From: Pseudomonas fluorescens
GTDB lineage: Bacteria; Pseudomonadota; Gammaproteobacteria; Pseudomonadales; Pseudomonadaceae
DNA length: 64,000 bases
Direction: 5' to 3'
Assembly (NCBI RefSeq): GCF_900636825.1
Contig: NZ_LR134318.1
Location: 3,691,501-3,755,500, forward strand
Below the pieces are notes generated by a model. That model had not been told where the DNA came from. It did no database searches and saw only the letters and a list, made by a program, of their open reading frames with translations. Shown in pieces: positions 36,219 through 46,371 of this stretch. The translations under genes and the position numbers were made by a program. Position 1 is the stretch's first letter. Each line of letters starts with the position of its first letter.

Positions 36219-37222
36219 CATGGTTCACCCCTGAAGTGATCGATGTGATCCTGACGGTCATCAAAGCCATCGTGATTCTGCTGGCCGTGGTGGTCGCAGG
36301 CGCCTTGCTCAGCTTTGTCGAACGTCGTCTGCTGGGCTGGTGGCAGGACCGCTACGGTCCGAACCGCGTCGGTCCGTTTGGTATGTTCCAGATCGCCGCC
36401 GACATGCTGAAGATGTTCTTCAAGGAAGACTGGACTCCACCGTTTGCCGACAAGGTGATCTTCACCCTGGCACCGGTGGTGGCCATGTCTGCCCTGCTGA
36501 TCGCCTTTGCAATCATCCCGATCACCCCGACCTGGGGCGTGGCGGATCTGAACATCGGCCTGCTGTTCTTCTTCGCCATGGCCGGTCTGTCGGTGTACGC
36601 AGTGCTGTTCGCTGGCTGGTCGAGTAACAACAAGTTCGCCCTGCTGGGCAGCTTGCGTGCCTCGGCGCAGACCGTCTCCTACGAAGTGTTCATGGGCCTG
36701 GCCCTGATGGGCATCGTGGTGCAGGTCGGCTCGTTCAACATGCGCGACATCGTCGAATACCAGGCGCAGAACCTGTGGTTCATCATTCCGCAGTTCTTCG
36801 GCTTCTGTACCTTCTTCATTGCTGGCGTCGCCGTGACTCACCGTCACCCGTTCGACCAGCCGGAAGCGGAACAGGAACTGGCCGACGGTTACCACATTGA
36901 ATACGCCGGTATGAAATGGGGCATGTTCTTCGTCGGTGAATACATCGGCATCATCCTGATCTCGGCGCTGCTGGTCACCCTGTTCTTCGGTGGCTGGCAC
37001 GGTCCGTTCGGCATTCTGCCGCAACTGTCCTTCGTCTGGTTCGCACTGAAGACCGCGTTCTTCATCATGCTGTTCATCCTGCTGCGCGCTTCCATCCCGC
37101 GTCCGCGTTATGACCAGGTGATGGATTTCAGCTGGAAATTCTGCCTGCCACTGACCCTGATCAATTTGCTGGTGACCGCGGCGGTCGTGTTGTGGAACAC
37201 GCCTGCGGTTGCGGTTCAGTGA
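36215..37222 (+). CDS. nuoH: NADH-quinone oxidoreductase subunit H
   Basis: Membrane subunit that forms part of the quinone chamber. 335 residues, eight to nine helices. Family motif ERRLLGWWQDRYGPNRVGPF (AERKVLG-like) near residue 36 and the acidic loop RHPFDQPEAEQELADGYHIE. Confidence 0.98.
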   Translation: MTWFTPEVIDVILTVIKAIVILLAVVVAGALLSFVERRLLGWWQDRYGPNRVGPFGMFQIAADMLKMFFKEDWTPPFADKVIFTLAPVVAMSALLIAFAIIPITPTWGVADLNIGLLFFFAMAGLSVYAVLFAGWSSNNKFALLGSLRASAQTVSYEVFMGLALMGIVVQVGSFNMRDIVEYQAQNLWFIIPQFFGFCTFFIAGVAVTHRHPFDQPEAEQELADGYHIEYAGMKWGMFFVGEYIGIILISALLVTLFFGGWHGPFGILPQLSFVWFALKTAFFIMLFILLRASIPRPRYDQVMDFSWKFCLPLTLINLLVTAAVVLWNTPAVAVQ

Positions 37223-37233
37223 GGATTTGACCC

Positions 37234-37782
37234 ATGTTCAAATATATTGGCGACATCGTTAAGGGTACCGGTACCCAGTTGCGCAGCCTGGTCATGGTCT
37301 TCGGCCATGGCTTCCGCAAGCGCGACACCCTGCAATACCCGGAAGAACAGGTCTACCTGCCGCCGCGTTACCGTGGCCGCATCGTACTGACCCGCGACCC
37401 CGACGGCGAAGAACGCTGCGTAGCCTGCAACCTGTGCGCCGTGGCTTGCCCGGTGGGTTGCATCTCGCTGCAGAAAGCTGAAACCGAAGACGGTCGCTGG
37501 TACCCGGACTTCTTCCGTATCAACTTCTCGCGCTGCATTTTCTGCGGTCTCTGCGAGGAAGCCTGTCCGACCACCGCGATCCAGCTGACCCCGGATTTCG
37601 AGATGGCCGAGTTCAAACGTCAGGACCTGGTGTACGAGAAAGAAGATCTTTTGATCTCCGGCCCCGGCAAAAACCCTGATTACAACTTCTATCGTGTTGC
37701 AGGTATGGCAATCGCTGGCAAGCCGAAAGGCGCTGCGCAGAATGAAGCCGAACCGATCAACGTGAAGAGCTTGCTGCCTTAA
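37234..37782 (+). CDS. nuoI: NADH-quinone oxidoreductase subunit I
   Basis: Ferredoxin-like subunit with clusters N6a and N6b. 182 residues. Two complete CxxCxxCxxxCP motifs: CVACNLCAVACP and CIFCGLCEEACP. Confidence 0.98.
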   Translation: MFKYIGDIVKGTGTQLRSLVMVFGHGFRKRDTLQYPEEQVYLPPRYRGRIVLTRDPDGEERCVACNLCAVACPVGCISLQKAETEDGRWYPDFFRINFSRCIFCGLCEEACPTTAIQLTPDFEMAEFKRQDLVYEKEDLLISGPGKNPDYNFYRVAGMAIAGKPKGAAQNEAEPINVKSLLP

Positions 37783-37791
37783 GGAAGAACG

Positions 37792-38292
37792 ATGGAATTC
37801 GCTTTCTATTTCGCATCGGGTATTGCGGTGGTGTCCACGCTGCGTGTGGTCACCAACACCAACCCTGTGCACGCCCTGCTCTACCTGATCATCTCGTTGA
37901 TCGCCGTGGCCATGACCTTCTTCGCCCTCGGCGCACCGTTTGCCGGTGTGCTGGAAGTGATCGCCTACGCCGGCGCCATCATGGTGCTGTTCGTGTTCGT
38001 GGTGATGATGCTCAACCTGGGTCCCGCCTCGGTGCAGCAGGAACGCACCTGGCTCAAACCCGGCATCTGGGCAGGACCGGTGATTCTCGCCGGGCTGCTG
38101 CTGGCCGAACTGCTGTATGTGCTGTTCGCTCACCAGAGCGGCCAGGCCATCGGCCACACCACCGTAGACGCGAAAGCCGTGGGCGTCAGCCTGTTTGGCC
38201 CGTACCTGCTGGTGGTCGAACTCGCCTCGATGCTGCTGCTCGCCGCAGCCGTCACGGCGTTCCATTTGGGCCGTAACGAGGCGAAGGAGTAA
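37792..38292 (+). CDS. nuoJ: NADH-quinone oxidoreductase subunit J
   Basis: Membrane subunit with five helices, 166 residues. The conserved third helix EVIAYAGAIMVLFVFVVMML is present. AAGGAAGAACG ribosome site right after nuoI. Confidence 0.97.
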   Translation: MEFAFYFASGIAVVSTLRVVTNTNPVHALLYLIISLIAVAMTFFALGAPFAGVLEVIAYAGAIMVLFVFVVMMLNLGPASVQQERTWLKPGIWAGPVILAGLLLAELLYVLFAHQSGQAIGHTTVDAKAVGVSLFGPYLLVVELASMLLLAAAVTAFHLGRNEAKE

Positions 38293-38295
38293 GAC

Positions 38296-38604
38296 ATGCC
38301 TGCTATCCCTCTCGAGCATGGACTGGCGGTTGCCGGCATCCTGTTCTGCCTTGGTCTGGTCGGCCTGATGGTCCGCCGCAACATTTTGTTCGTGTTGATG
38401 AGTCTGGAAGTGATGATGAACGCCTCTGCCCTGGCCTTCATCGTTGCGGGCGCCCGCTGGGCGCAACCGGATGGACAGATCATGTTCATCCTGGTGATCA
38501 GCCTTGCAGCGGCCGAGGCCAGTATTGGCCTGGCGATCCTGCTGCAACTGTATCGCCGCTTCCACACGCTCGATATCGACGCTGCCAGTGAGATGCGCGG
38601 ATGA
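38296..38604 (+). CDS. nuoK: NADH-quinone oxidoreductase subunit K
   Basis: Three-helix membrane subunit, 102 residues. The two conserved glutamates of the proton path are in [15 protein letters not shown] and [13 protein letters not shown]. Overlaps nuoL by 4 bp. Confidence 0.98.
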
Positions 38605-40454
38605 ACCTACTCTTTCTGACTTTCGTATTCCCTCTGATCGGGTTCCTGTTGCTGTCGTTCTCGCGCGGCCGCTTCTCGGAAAACCTCTCGGCGCTGATCG
38701 GTGTCGGTTCGATCGGCCTGTCGGCCATCGTCACCGCTTACGTGATCTGGCAATTCAACGTCGCACCACCGGAGGGTGGCGTTTATACCCAGGTGCTGTG
38801 GCGCTGGATGTCGGTGGAAGGTTTCCAGCCGAACTTCGCCCTGTACCTGGATGGCCTGTCGGTGACCATGCTCGGTGTGGTCGTCGGCGTTGGCTTCCTG
38901 ATCCACCTGTTCGCGTCCTGGTACATGCGTGGCGAAGACGGTTACTCGCGCTTCTTCTCGTACACCAACCTGTTTATCGCCAGCATGCTGTTCCTGATCC
39001 TCGGCGATAACCTGTTGTTCATCTACTTCGGTTGGGAAGGCGTGGGCCTGTGCTCGTACCTGTTGATCGGTTTCTACTACAGCAACCGCAACAACGGTAA
39101 CGCAGCGCTGAAGGCATTTATCGTGACCCGCATCGGCGACGTGTTCATGGCCATCGGCCTGTTCATCCTCTTCCAGCAACTGGGCACGCTGAATGTCCAG
39201 GAACTGCTGGTGCGTGCGCCGGAGCACTTCAAGGTCGGCGACTTCTGGATTGTTCTGGCGACCCTGATGCTGCTCGGTGGTGCTGTCGGTAAATCGGCGC
39301 AACTGCCGCTGCAAACCTGGCTCGCAGACGCGATGGCCGGCCCTACCCCGGTTTCGGCACTGATCCACGCCGCAACCATGGTGACTGCTGGTGTCTACCT
39401 GATCGCCCGTACCCACGGTCTGTTTGCGTTGGCTCCGGACATTCTGCATCTCGTAGGCATCGTCGGTGGCGTGACCCTGGTACTGGCCGGTTTCGCCGCG
39501 CTGGTGCAGACCGACATCAAACGTATCCTCGCCTACTCGACCATGAGCCAGATCGGCTACATGTTCCTGGCCCTGGGCGTGGGTGCGTGGGAAGGCGCGA
39601 TCTTCCACCTGATGACCCACGCCTTCTTCAAGGCTCTGTTGTTCCTTGCTTCCGGTGCGGTGATCGTTGCCTGCCACCACGAGCAGAACATCTTCAAGAT
39701 GGGCGGTCTGTGGAAGAAATTGCCATTGGCCTACGCCAGCTTCATCGTCGGTGGCGCTGCGCTGGCCGCATTGCCTCTGGTGACTGCGGGCTTCTACTCC
39801 AAGGATGAAATCCTCTGGGAAGCGTTCGCCAGCGGCAACCACGGTCTGCTTTACGCAGGTCTGGTCGGTGCGTTCATGACTTCGCTGTACACCTTCCGCC
39901 TGATCTTCATCGCGTTCCACGGTGAAGCCAAGACCGAAGCCCACGCTGGCCACGGCATCGCACACTGGCTGCCACTGTCGGTGCTGATCGTGCTGTCGAC
40001 CTTCGTCGGCGCGATGATCGTGCCACCGCTGCACGGCGTGTTGCCGCAAAGCGTTGGTCATGCCGGTGGCGAAGCCAAGCACAGTCTGGAAATCGCCTCG
40101 GGCGCCATCGCCCTGGCCGGTATCCTGCTGGCAGCGCTGCTGTTCCTCGGCAAGCGTCGCTTCGTCACGGCGATCGCCAACAGCGGCATCGGCCGTTTCC
40201 TTTCGGCCTGGTGGTTCGCTGCCTGGGGCTTCGACTGGATCTACGACAAACTGTTCGTCAAGCCGTACCTTGCGATCAGCCACGTACTGCGCAAAGACCC
40301 GCTCGACCAGACCATCGGTCTGATCCCGCGTATGGCCAAGGGTGGTCACACTGCCCTGAGCCGCACCGAGACCGGTCAACTGCGTTGGTACGCTGCTTCG
40401 ATGGCTGCGGGTGCCGTGCTGGTTATTGGCGCGATCGTGCTGGTAGCGGTCTGA
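38601..40454 (+). CDS. nuoL: NADH-quinone oxidoreductase subunit L
   Basis: Distal antiporter-like proton-pumping subunit with the lateral helix. 617 residues. Motifs [20 protein letters not shown] and [20 protein letters not shown] (Lys and Glu of the proton channel), [15 protein letters not shown]. Confidence 0.98.
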
Positions 40455-40493
40455 TATGAACCTTGCGAATTTGCGAAAGGAAACGAGCCCGTC

Positions 40494-42026
40494 ATGATTC
40501 TGCCTTGGCTAATCCTGATCCCCTTCATCGGCGGCCTGCTGTGCTGGATGGGTGAGCGCTTCGGCGCTACCCTCCCGCGCTGGATTGCGCTGTTGACCAT
40601 GACCCTGGAACTCGCACTCGGCCTCTGGCTGTGGGCCCACGGTGACTATTCATTTGCTCCGGCGCCTGGCGCCGATCCGACCTGGGCGCTTGAGTTCAAG
40701 CATGTCTGGATCCAGCGTTTCGGCATCAACGTGCACCTGGCCCTCGACGGCCTGTCGCTGTTGATGATCCTGCTGACCGGTCTGCTGGGTATCCTCTCGG
40801 TACTCTGCTCGTGGAAAGAAATTCAACGTCACGTTGGCTTCTTCCACCTGAACCTGATGTGGATCCTGGGCGGCGTTGTCGGCGTATTCCTCGCCCTCGA
40901 CCTGTTCATGTTCTTCTTCTTCTGGGAAATGATGCTGGTGCCGATGTACTTCCTCATCGCGCTCTGGGGTCACAGTTCTTCGGACGGCAAGAAAACCCGG
41001 ATCTACGCAGCGACCAAGTTCTTCATCTTCACTCAGGCGTCCGGCCTGATCATGCTGGTGGCGATCCTCGGTCTGGTGCTGGTCAACTTCAACAACACCG
41101 GCGTGATTACTTTCAACTACGCCGACCTGTTGAAAACCAAGATGTCGATGACCACCGAGTACATTCTGATGCTCGGCTTCTTCATCGCCTTCGCGGTCAA
41201 GCTGCCAGTGGTTCCGTTCCACTCCTGGCTGCCTGATGCTCACGCCCAGGCACCGACTGCCGGTTCCGTCGACCTCGCCGGTATCCTGCTGAAAACCGCG
41301 GCCTACGGTCTGCTGCGTTTCGCCCTGCCGCTGTTCCCGAATGCCTCGGCCGAGTTCGCCCCGATCGCCATGACCCTCGGTCTGATCGGGATCTTCTACG
41401 GCGCGTTCCTGGCGTTCGCCCAAACCGACATCAAGCGTCTGATCGCCTTCTCTTCCGTTTCCCACATGGGCTTCGTGTTGATCGGCATCTACTCCGGCAG
41501 CCAACTGGCGCTGCAAGGCGCAGTGATCCAGATGCTCGCGCACGGTCTGTCGGCAGCGGCGCTGTTTATCCTCAGCGGTCAGTTGTACGAGCGTCTGCAC
41601 ACGCGTGACATGCGTGAGATGGGCGGTCTGTGGTCGCGTATCGCTTACCTGCCGGCAATCAGCCTGTTCTTCGCCGCCGCGTCGCTGGGCTTGCCGGGCA
41701 CCGGTAACTTTGTTGGCGAGTTCCTGATCCTGATCGGTTCTTTCGCCAGTGCTCCATGGGTCACCGCGATTGCTACGTCCGGTCTGGTGTTCGGTTCGGT
41801 CTACTCGCTGATCATGATCCACCGTGCCTACTTCGGCCCGTCGAAATCCGACGCGGTGCTGCACGGTATGGACGCGCGCGAACTGATCATGGTGCTCGGT
41901 CTGGCGGTGCTGCTGATTTACCTCGGCGTCTACCCGCAACCGTTCCTCGACACCTCTGCCGCCACCATGCATGGCGTGCAGCAGTGGCTCGGCACCGCCT
42001 TCTCTCAACTCGCTTCGGCCCGGTAA
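40494..42026 (+). CDS. nuoM: NADH-quinone oxidoreductase subunit M
   Basis: Antiporter-like proton-pumping subunit, 510 residues, about 14 helices. Key sites FFFFWEMMLVPMYFLIALWG (channel Glu) and FAVKLPVVPFHSWLPDAHAQ (channel Lys). Ribosome site GAAAGGAAACGAG upstream. Confidence 0.98.
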   Translation: MILPWLILIPFIGGLLCWMGERFGATLPRWIALLTMTLELALGLWLWAHGDYSFAPAPGADPTWALEFKHVWIQRFGINVHLALDGLSLLMILLTGLLGILSVLCSWKEIQRHVGFFHLNLMWILGGVVGVFLALDLFMFFFFWEMMLVPMYFLIALWGHSSSDGKKTRIYAATKFFIFTQASGLIMLVAILGLVLVNFNNTGVITFNYADLLKTKMSMTTEYILMLGFFIAFAVKLPVVPFHSWLPDAHAQAPTAGSVDLAGILLKTAAYGLLRFALPLFPNASAEFAPIAMTLGLIGIFYGAFLAFAQTDIKRLIAFSSVSHMGFVLIGIYSGSQLALQGAVIQMLAHGLSAAALFILSGQLYERLHTRDMREMGGLWSRIAYLPAISLFFAAASLGLPGTGNFVGEFLILIGSFASAPWVTAIATSGLVFGSVYSLIMIHRAYFGPSKSDAVLHGMDARELIMVLGLAVLLIYLGVYPQPFLDTSAATMHGVQQWLGTAFSQLASAR

Positions 42027-42033
42027 GAGCGCT

Positions 42034-43497
42034 ATGGAATTCACGATTCAACACTTTATTGCGCTTGCGCCACTGTTGATCACCAGCCTCACCATTATCG
42101 TGGTGATGCTGGCAATCGCCTGGCGCCGCAACCACTCGCAGACCTTCCTGATTTCGGTGGCGGGTCTGAACCTGGCCCTGCTGTCGATCCTGCCTGCGTT
42201 GAAAGTCGCGCCTCTGGCCGTGACCCCGTTGCTGCAAATCGATGCCTTCGCCTGCCTGTACATGGCGATGATCCTGGTCGCCACCCTCGCTTGCGTCACC
42301 CTTGCCCACGCTTATCTGGGTGATGGCGGTTCGGGTTACCCGGGCAATCGCGAAGAACTGTACCTGCTGATCCTGATGGCCGCCGCCGGTGGTCTGGTTC
42401 TGGTCAGCGCGCAGCACCTGGCCGGTTTGTTCATCGGTCTGGAACTGCTTTCGGTACCGGTCTACGGTCTGGTGGCTTACGCCTTTTTCAACAAGCGTTC
42501 GCTGGAAGCCGGCATCAAGTACATGGTGCTGTCGGCCGCCGGTTCCGCGTTCCTGTTGTTCGGTATGGCGCTACTTTACGCAGACGCCGGTTCGCTGAGC
42601 TTCGTCGGCATCGGTCAGGCCCTGGCTGCAACCGGCCTGCCAAGCCCGCTGGCGCAACTGGGCCTGGGCATGATGCTGATCGGTCTGGCGTTCAAGCTGT
42701 CGCTGGTACCGTTCCACCTGTGGACGCCGGACGTGTACGAAGGTGCTCCGGCACCAGTGGCGGCGTTCCTCGCCACTGCATCGAAGGTCGCAGTGTTCGC
42801 GGTGATGGTGCGTCTGTTCCAGCTCTCCCCTGCCGCGAGCAGCGGCGTGCTGAGCGATGTACTGAGCGTCATCGCGGTCGCCTCGATCCTGTTCGGTAAC
42901 CTTCTGGCCCTGACCCAGAGCAACCTCAAGCGTCTGCTCGGTTACTCGTCCATCGCGCACTTCGGCTACTTGCTGATCGCCCTGGTGGCGAGCAAGGGTC
43001 TGGCGGTGGAAGCCATCGGCGTCTACCTGGTGACTTACGTGATCACCAGCCTCGGCGCGTTCGGCGTGATCACCCTGATGTCGTCGCCTTACAACGGCCG
43101 TGACGCCGACGCCCTGTACGAATACCGCGGCCTGTTCTGGCGTCGTCCGTACCTGACCGCCGTGCTGACCGTGATGATGCTGTCCCTGGCCGGCATCCCG
43201 CTGACCGCCGGCTTCATCGGCAAGTTCTACATCATCGCCAGCGGTGTCGAAACGCGTCAGTGGTGGCTGGTCGGCGCACTGGTTCTGGGCAGCGCCATCG
43301 GCGTCTTCTACTACCTGCGCGTGATGGTCACCCTGTACCTGATCGAGCCAAACCTGCGTCGCCACGACGCCCAGCTGCACTGGGAACAGAAGGCAGGCGG
43401 CGTGATGCTGCTGGCCATCGCCCTGGTCGCATTCTTCCTGGGTGTGTACCCGCAGCCATTGCTGGTGCTGGTACAACAGGCGGGTCTGGCGGGCTGA
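42034..43497 (+). CDS. nuoN: NADH-quinone oxidoreductase subunit N
   Basis: Third antiporter-like subunit, 487 residues. FIGLELLSVPVYGLVAYAF has the channel Glu, and FKLSLVPFHLWTPDVYEGAP the channel Lys. The start MEFTIQHFIALAPLL was chosen; the open frame continues upstream into nuoM but there is no reason to start there. Terminator 27 bp downstream closes the operon. Confidence 0.97.
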   Translation: MEFTIQHFIALAPLLITSLTIIVVMLAIAWRRNHSQTFLISVAGLNLALLSILPALKVAPLAVTPLLQIDAFACLYMAMILVATLACVTLAHAYLGDGGSGYPGNREELYLLILMAAAGGLVLVSAQHLAGLFIGLELLSVPVYGLVAYAFFNKRSLEAGIKYMVLSAAGSAFLLFGMALLYADAGSLSFVGIGQALAATGLPSPLAQLGLGMMLIGLAFKLSLVPFHLWTPDVYEGAPAPVAAFLATASKVAVFAVMVRLFQLSPAASSGVLSDVLSVIAVASILFGNLLALTQSNLKRLLGYSSIAHFGYLLIALVASKGLAVEAIGVYLVTYVITSLGAFGVITLMSSPYNGRDADALYEYRGLFWRRPYLTAVLTVMMLSLAGIPLTAGFIGKFYIIASGVETRQWWLVGALVLGSAIGVFYYLRVMVTLYLIEPNLRRHDAQLHWEQKAGGVMLLAIALVAFFLGVYPQPLLVLVQQAGLAG

Positions 43498-43523
43498 TTG
43501 CTCTGTTAGAACTGGAAACAAAA

Positions 43524-43552
43524 AAACGGCACCTTCGGGTGCCGTTTTTTTT
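43524..43552 (+). terminator. Terminator of the nuo operon
   Basis: ACGGCACC, TTCG tetraloop, GGTGCCGT, then eight T. The same stem sequence (CGGCACC/GGTGCCG) is used again by the terminator at 44539. Confidence 0.96.
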
Positions 43553-43811
43553 GCGCGGGTTCTCCGCAGCAAACAGTACGTGGCGAGCGCCGCATCCGGT
43601 CCCGCTTACGGAGTCGAGGTCTTTTTCCGACACGCCAGTCGCGACGTCTCCCCTCCACTCTATCTCCTCTTCTCACTCCACATGTAGACGCTTCCTACAG
43701 GTATTTTTGCGAGCGGAGTCTAGCGTTGAATAAGCAGCGAAAAGGATGGCTCGGAGGCCTTGACCAATTCGCTTTTCAAGCACAACACTATACGTAGGCA
43801 GCGTACAAAAC
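43553..43811. other. Gap between the nuo terminator and the toxin gene
   Basis: 259 bp. It is pyrimidine-rich around 43640-43680. A TTGACC hexamer occurs at 43760-43765 but no well-placed -10 follows. TACG-N7-CGTA at 43791-43805, 7 bp before the toxin start, could be an autoregulatory operator. Confidence 0.4.
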
Positions 43812-44162
43812 ATGGATGCTCTTTTTATCGAACTCCCTGCGTTTCAGAAGCACCGCGACGATTACCTCGACGAAGACCTCTTTCTCAGCTTCCAGCTGGA
43901 ATTGCTGAAAAACCCCGAAGCAGGCGATCTCATCGAAGAAACAGGAGGGCTACGAAAAATCCGCTTTTGCGATCAACGGCGGGGCAAAGGCAAGCGCAGC
44001 GGATTACGCGTCATTTACTACTGGTGGTCAGGCTTCGATCAGTTCTGGCTGTTCACCGTCTACAGCAAAAGCGATCAAAACGACCTGACGCCCGCGCAAA
44101 AGAAACTGTTCAGGCAAACGCTGGATCGAGAACTCAACACGAGAACCCACTATGAAACGTGA
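43812..44162 (+). CDS. RelE/HigB-type toxin of a toxin-antitoxin pair
   Basis: 116 residues, probable ribosome-dependent mRNA interferase of the HigB-2 group. The pattern is NPEAGDLIEETGGLRKIRF, then a basic RRGKGKRSGLRVIYYW core, then FWLFTVYSKSDQNDLTPAQK near the C-terminus. It lies before and overlaps by 11 bp the antitoxin gene; toxin-first order is usual for HigBA. Biochemical activity is inferred from family. Confidence 0.88.
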   Translation: MDALFIELPAFQKHRDDYLDEDLFLSFQLELLKNPEAGDLIEETGGLRKIRFCDQRRGKGKRSGLRVIYYWWSGFDQFWLFTVYSKSDQNDLTPAQKKLFRQTLDRELNTRTHYET

Positions 44163-44466
44163 CATTTTTTCCGAACTGATGGATGGCCTCGACGCCCTGG
44201 CCGATGAGCGCCAAGGCAAGATCACGCTGCGCACCCACAAGGTCCAGTTGCCCAAACTGGTGCCGATCACCGCCGAAGAAGTGGTCGCCATCCGTCAACA
44301 GCTCAACCTCTCCCGATCGGTGTTTGCGATGTACCTGCGCACCAACACCCGCACGCTCGAAAACTGGGAGCAGGGACGAGCCACGCCCAATGCCCAGGCG
44401 ACGACATTGATTCGTCTGGTCGAGCGTTTTCCGCAGACGATCGAACAGCTGGCGGCACTGAGCTGA
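44152..44466 (+). CDS. HTH antitoxin (NadS/HigA-like)
   Basis: 104 residues. N-terminal part MKRDIFSELMDGLDALADER, then an XRE-type helix-turn-helix (about 45-85: EEVVAIRQQLNLSRSVFAMY, LRTNTRTLENWEQGRATPNA). Expected to neutralise the toxin encoded at 43812 and to repress the pair's own promoter. The start is 11 bp inside the toxin gene, so the two are co-translated. Confidence 0.9.
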   Translation: MKRDIFSELMDGLDALADERQGKITLRTHKVQLPKLVPITAEEVVAIRQQLNLSRSVFAMYLRTNTRTLENWEQGRATPNAQATTLIRLVERFPQTIEQLAALS

Positions 44467-44532
44467 AAGTCAGAATCGCTGACCTGAAAAAATTGGGAGC
44501 CAGTCTGTTGGCGACTCGGTAAATCAGCCAGA

Positions 44533-44562
44533 AAAGAAAACGGCACCTTCCGGTGCCGTTCG
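44533..44562 (-). terminator. Terminator of the glp transporter operon (shared hairpin)
   Basis: AACGGCACC, loop TTCC, GGTGCCGTT at 44539-44560. On the minus strand it is followed by TTTTCTTTTC, so it mainly ends the convergent glpV transcript. Confidence 0.8.
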
Positions 44563-44581
44563 CTTCCTGCATTTCCAGCTG

Positions 44582-46324
44582 TTACTTACGCGCATCCGCC
44601 CACGATTTAAGCAGTTCGTTGTAGTTGACCGTCTCGCCTTTCGGCTTCTCGTTGGCCAGTTTCGGCTTAGGTGCACCCGGCTGATCGAACCAGTACTGAG
44701 CATCGCGTTCCGGGTTCATTTTCGGTGCGCATACCGACTGCGCCTTGGAGCGTTCGAGGCGCGTCATGATCGCGTCCTGATCCTTGGCCAGGCCATCCAG
44801 CGCCTGTTGCGGGGTCTTCTCGCCGCTGGCCGCTTCGGCGATGTGGCTCCACCACAGTTGCGCCAGACGCGGATAGTCCGGCACGTTGGTGCCGGTCGGC
44901 GACCATTGCACGCGGGCCGGGCTGCGATAGAACTCGACCAGCCCGCCGAGTTTCGGCGCCAGATCGGTCATCGCTTGCGAGTTGATGTCCGATTCACGAA
45001 TCGGCGTCAGGCCGACAATGGTTTTCTTCAGCGACACGGTTTTCGATGTTACAAACTGCGCGTACAGCCACGCCGCGAGCTTTTGTTTTTCCGGCGTGGA
45101 CTTCATGAACGTCCACGAACCCACATCCTGATAGCCGAGCTTCATGCCTTCTTCCCAATACGGGCCTTTAGGCGACGGCGCCATGCGCCACTTCGGCGTG
45201 CCGTCGGCGTTGACGACTGGCAGGCCCGGTTTGGTCATGTCGGCGGTGAATGCGGTATACCAGAAGATCTGCTGGGCGATGTTGCCCTGCGACGGCACCG
45301 GGCCGGACTCGGAGAAGGTCATGCCCGCCGCTTCCGGTGGCGCATATTTCTTCAACCAGTCGACATATTTGGTGGTGGCGAACACCGCCGCCGGACCGTT
45401 GGTGTCGCCGCCACGGGTTACGCTGGAGCCGACCGGGTGGCAGTCCTCGACGCGAATCCCCCACTCGTCCACCGGCAAACCGTTGGGCAGGCCCTTGTCG
45501 CCGCCACCGGCCATGGAAAACCAGGCATCAGTGAAGCGCCAACCCAGCGACGGGTCTTTCTTGCCGTAATCCATGTGCCCGTAAACGCGTTTGCCGTCGA
45601 TTTCCTTGACGTCTTCGCTGAAGAATTTGGCGATGTCTTCATAGGCCGACCAGTTCACCGGTACGCCCAACTCGTAACCGTACTTTTCCTTGAACTTGGC
45701 TTTCAGATCGGCGCGCTCGAACCAGTCGGCGCGGAACCAGTACAGGTTGGCGAATTGCTGGTCAGGCAATTGATAGATCTTGCCGTCCGGCGCGGTAGTG
45801 AAGGAGATGCCGATGAAGTCCTTGATGTCGAGGGTCGGCGAAGTGAAGTTCTTGCCTTCGTTAGCCATCAGGTCGGTGATCGATTCGGTCTTTCCATAGC
45901 GAAAGTGCGTGCCGATCAGGTCGGAGTCGTTGACCCAGCCGTCATAGATGTTCTTGTCCGACTGCATCACCGTTTGCATTTTCTCGACCACGTCGCCTTC
46001 CTGCAGCAAATCGTGGGTGAGTTTGATGCCGGTGATTTCGCTGAAGGCCTTGGCCAGCACCTTGGACTCGTATTCGTGGGTGGTCAGCGTTTCGGAAACT
46101 ACCTTGATGTCCATGCCGCGAAACGGCTCGGCGGCTTTGATGAACCACTTCAATTCTTCCAGCTGCTGTTCAGCCGTCAGGGTCGAGGGCTTGAACTCGC
46201 TGCCGATCCATTTTTTTGCAGCATCTTCGTAGGCGTCGGCCCAGGCGGATGCGCTCAAACCGCTGAGTGCCAGCATGGCTGCCAATGAAATGCTATGTCG
46301 CAGCTTATTGTTTTTATCGAACAT
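44582..46324 (-). CDS. glpV: GlpV-like substrate-binding protein of an ABC importer
   Basis: 580 residues, larger than ordinary sugar-binding proteins and typical for this group. Sec signal peptide MFDKNNKLRHSISLAAMLAL with cleavage after ASAWA (about residue 29). The mature part is an extracellular solute-binding protein type 1; it has segments rich in aromatic residues (QFANLYWFRADWFE) that could stack on a small polyol. Start ATG at 46322-46324 is set by a perfect AGGAGG seven bases upstream; the frame stays open further upstream only as a shadow of glpU. The last gene of the six-gene operon glpSTPQUV (order as in Rhizobium leguminosarum, where the system imports glycerol). The glycerol assignment is inference; no glpK, glpD or glpF is near. 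Confidence 0.85.
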   Translation of the reverse strand: MFDKNNKLRHSISLAAMLALSGLSASAWADAYEDAAKKWIGSEFKPSTLTAEQQLEELKWFIKAAEPFRGMDIKVVSETLTTHEYESKVLAKAFSEITGIKLTHDLLQEGDVVEKMQTVMQSDKNIYDGWVNDSDLIGTHFRYGKTESITDLMANEGKNFTSPTLDIKDFIGISFTTAPDGKIYQLPDQQFANLYWFRADWFERADLKAKFKEKYGYELGVPVNWSAYEDIAKFFSEDVKEIDGKRVYGHMDYGKKDPSLGWRFTDAWFSMAGGGDKGLPNGLPVDEWGIRVEDCHPVGSSVTRGGDTNGPAAVFATTKYVDWLKKYAPPEAAGMTFSESGPVPSQGNIAQQIFWYTAFTADMTKPGLPVVNADGTPKWRMAPSPKGPYWEEGMKLGYQDVGSWTFMKSTPEKQKLAAWLYAQFVTSKTVSLKKTIVGLTPIRESDINSQAMTDLAPKLGGLVEFYRSPARVQWSPTGTNVPDYPRLAQLWWSHIAEAASGEKTPQQALDGLAKDQDAIMTRLERSKAQSVCAPKMNPERDAQYWFDQPGAPKPKLANEKPKGETVNYNELLKSWADARK

Positions 46325-46371
46325 AGAGACCTCCTGTTTAAGTTGTGGAGCCGCGTTGCCGAACGATTCGA

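Noticed and set aside
44807..46288. A 493-codon plus-strand frame opposite glpV
   Set aside because: Arg/Val/Gly/Phe-rich shadow of the binding-protein gene, no domain.
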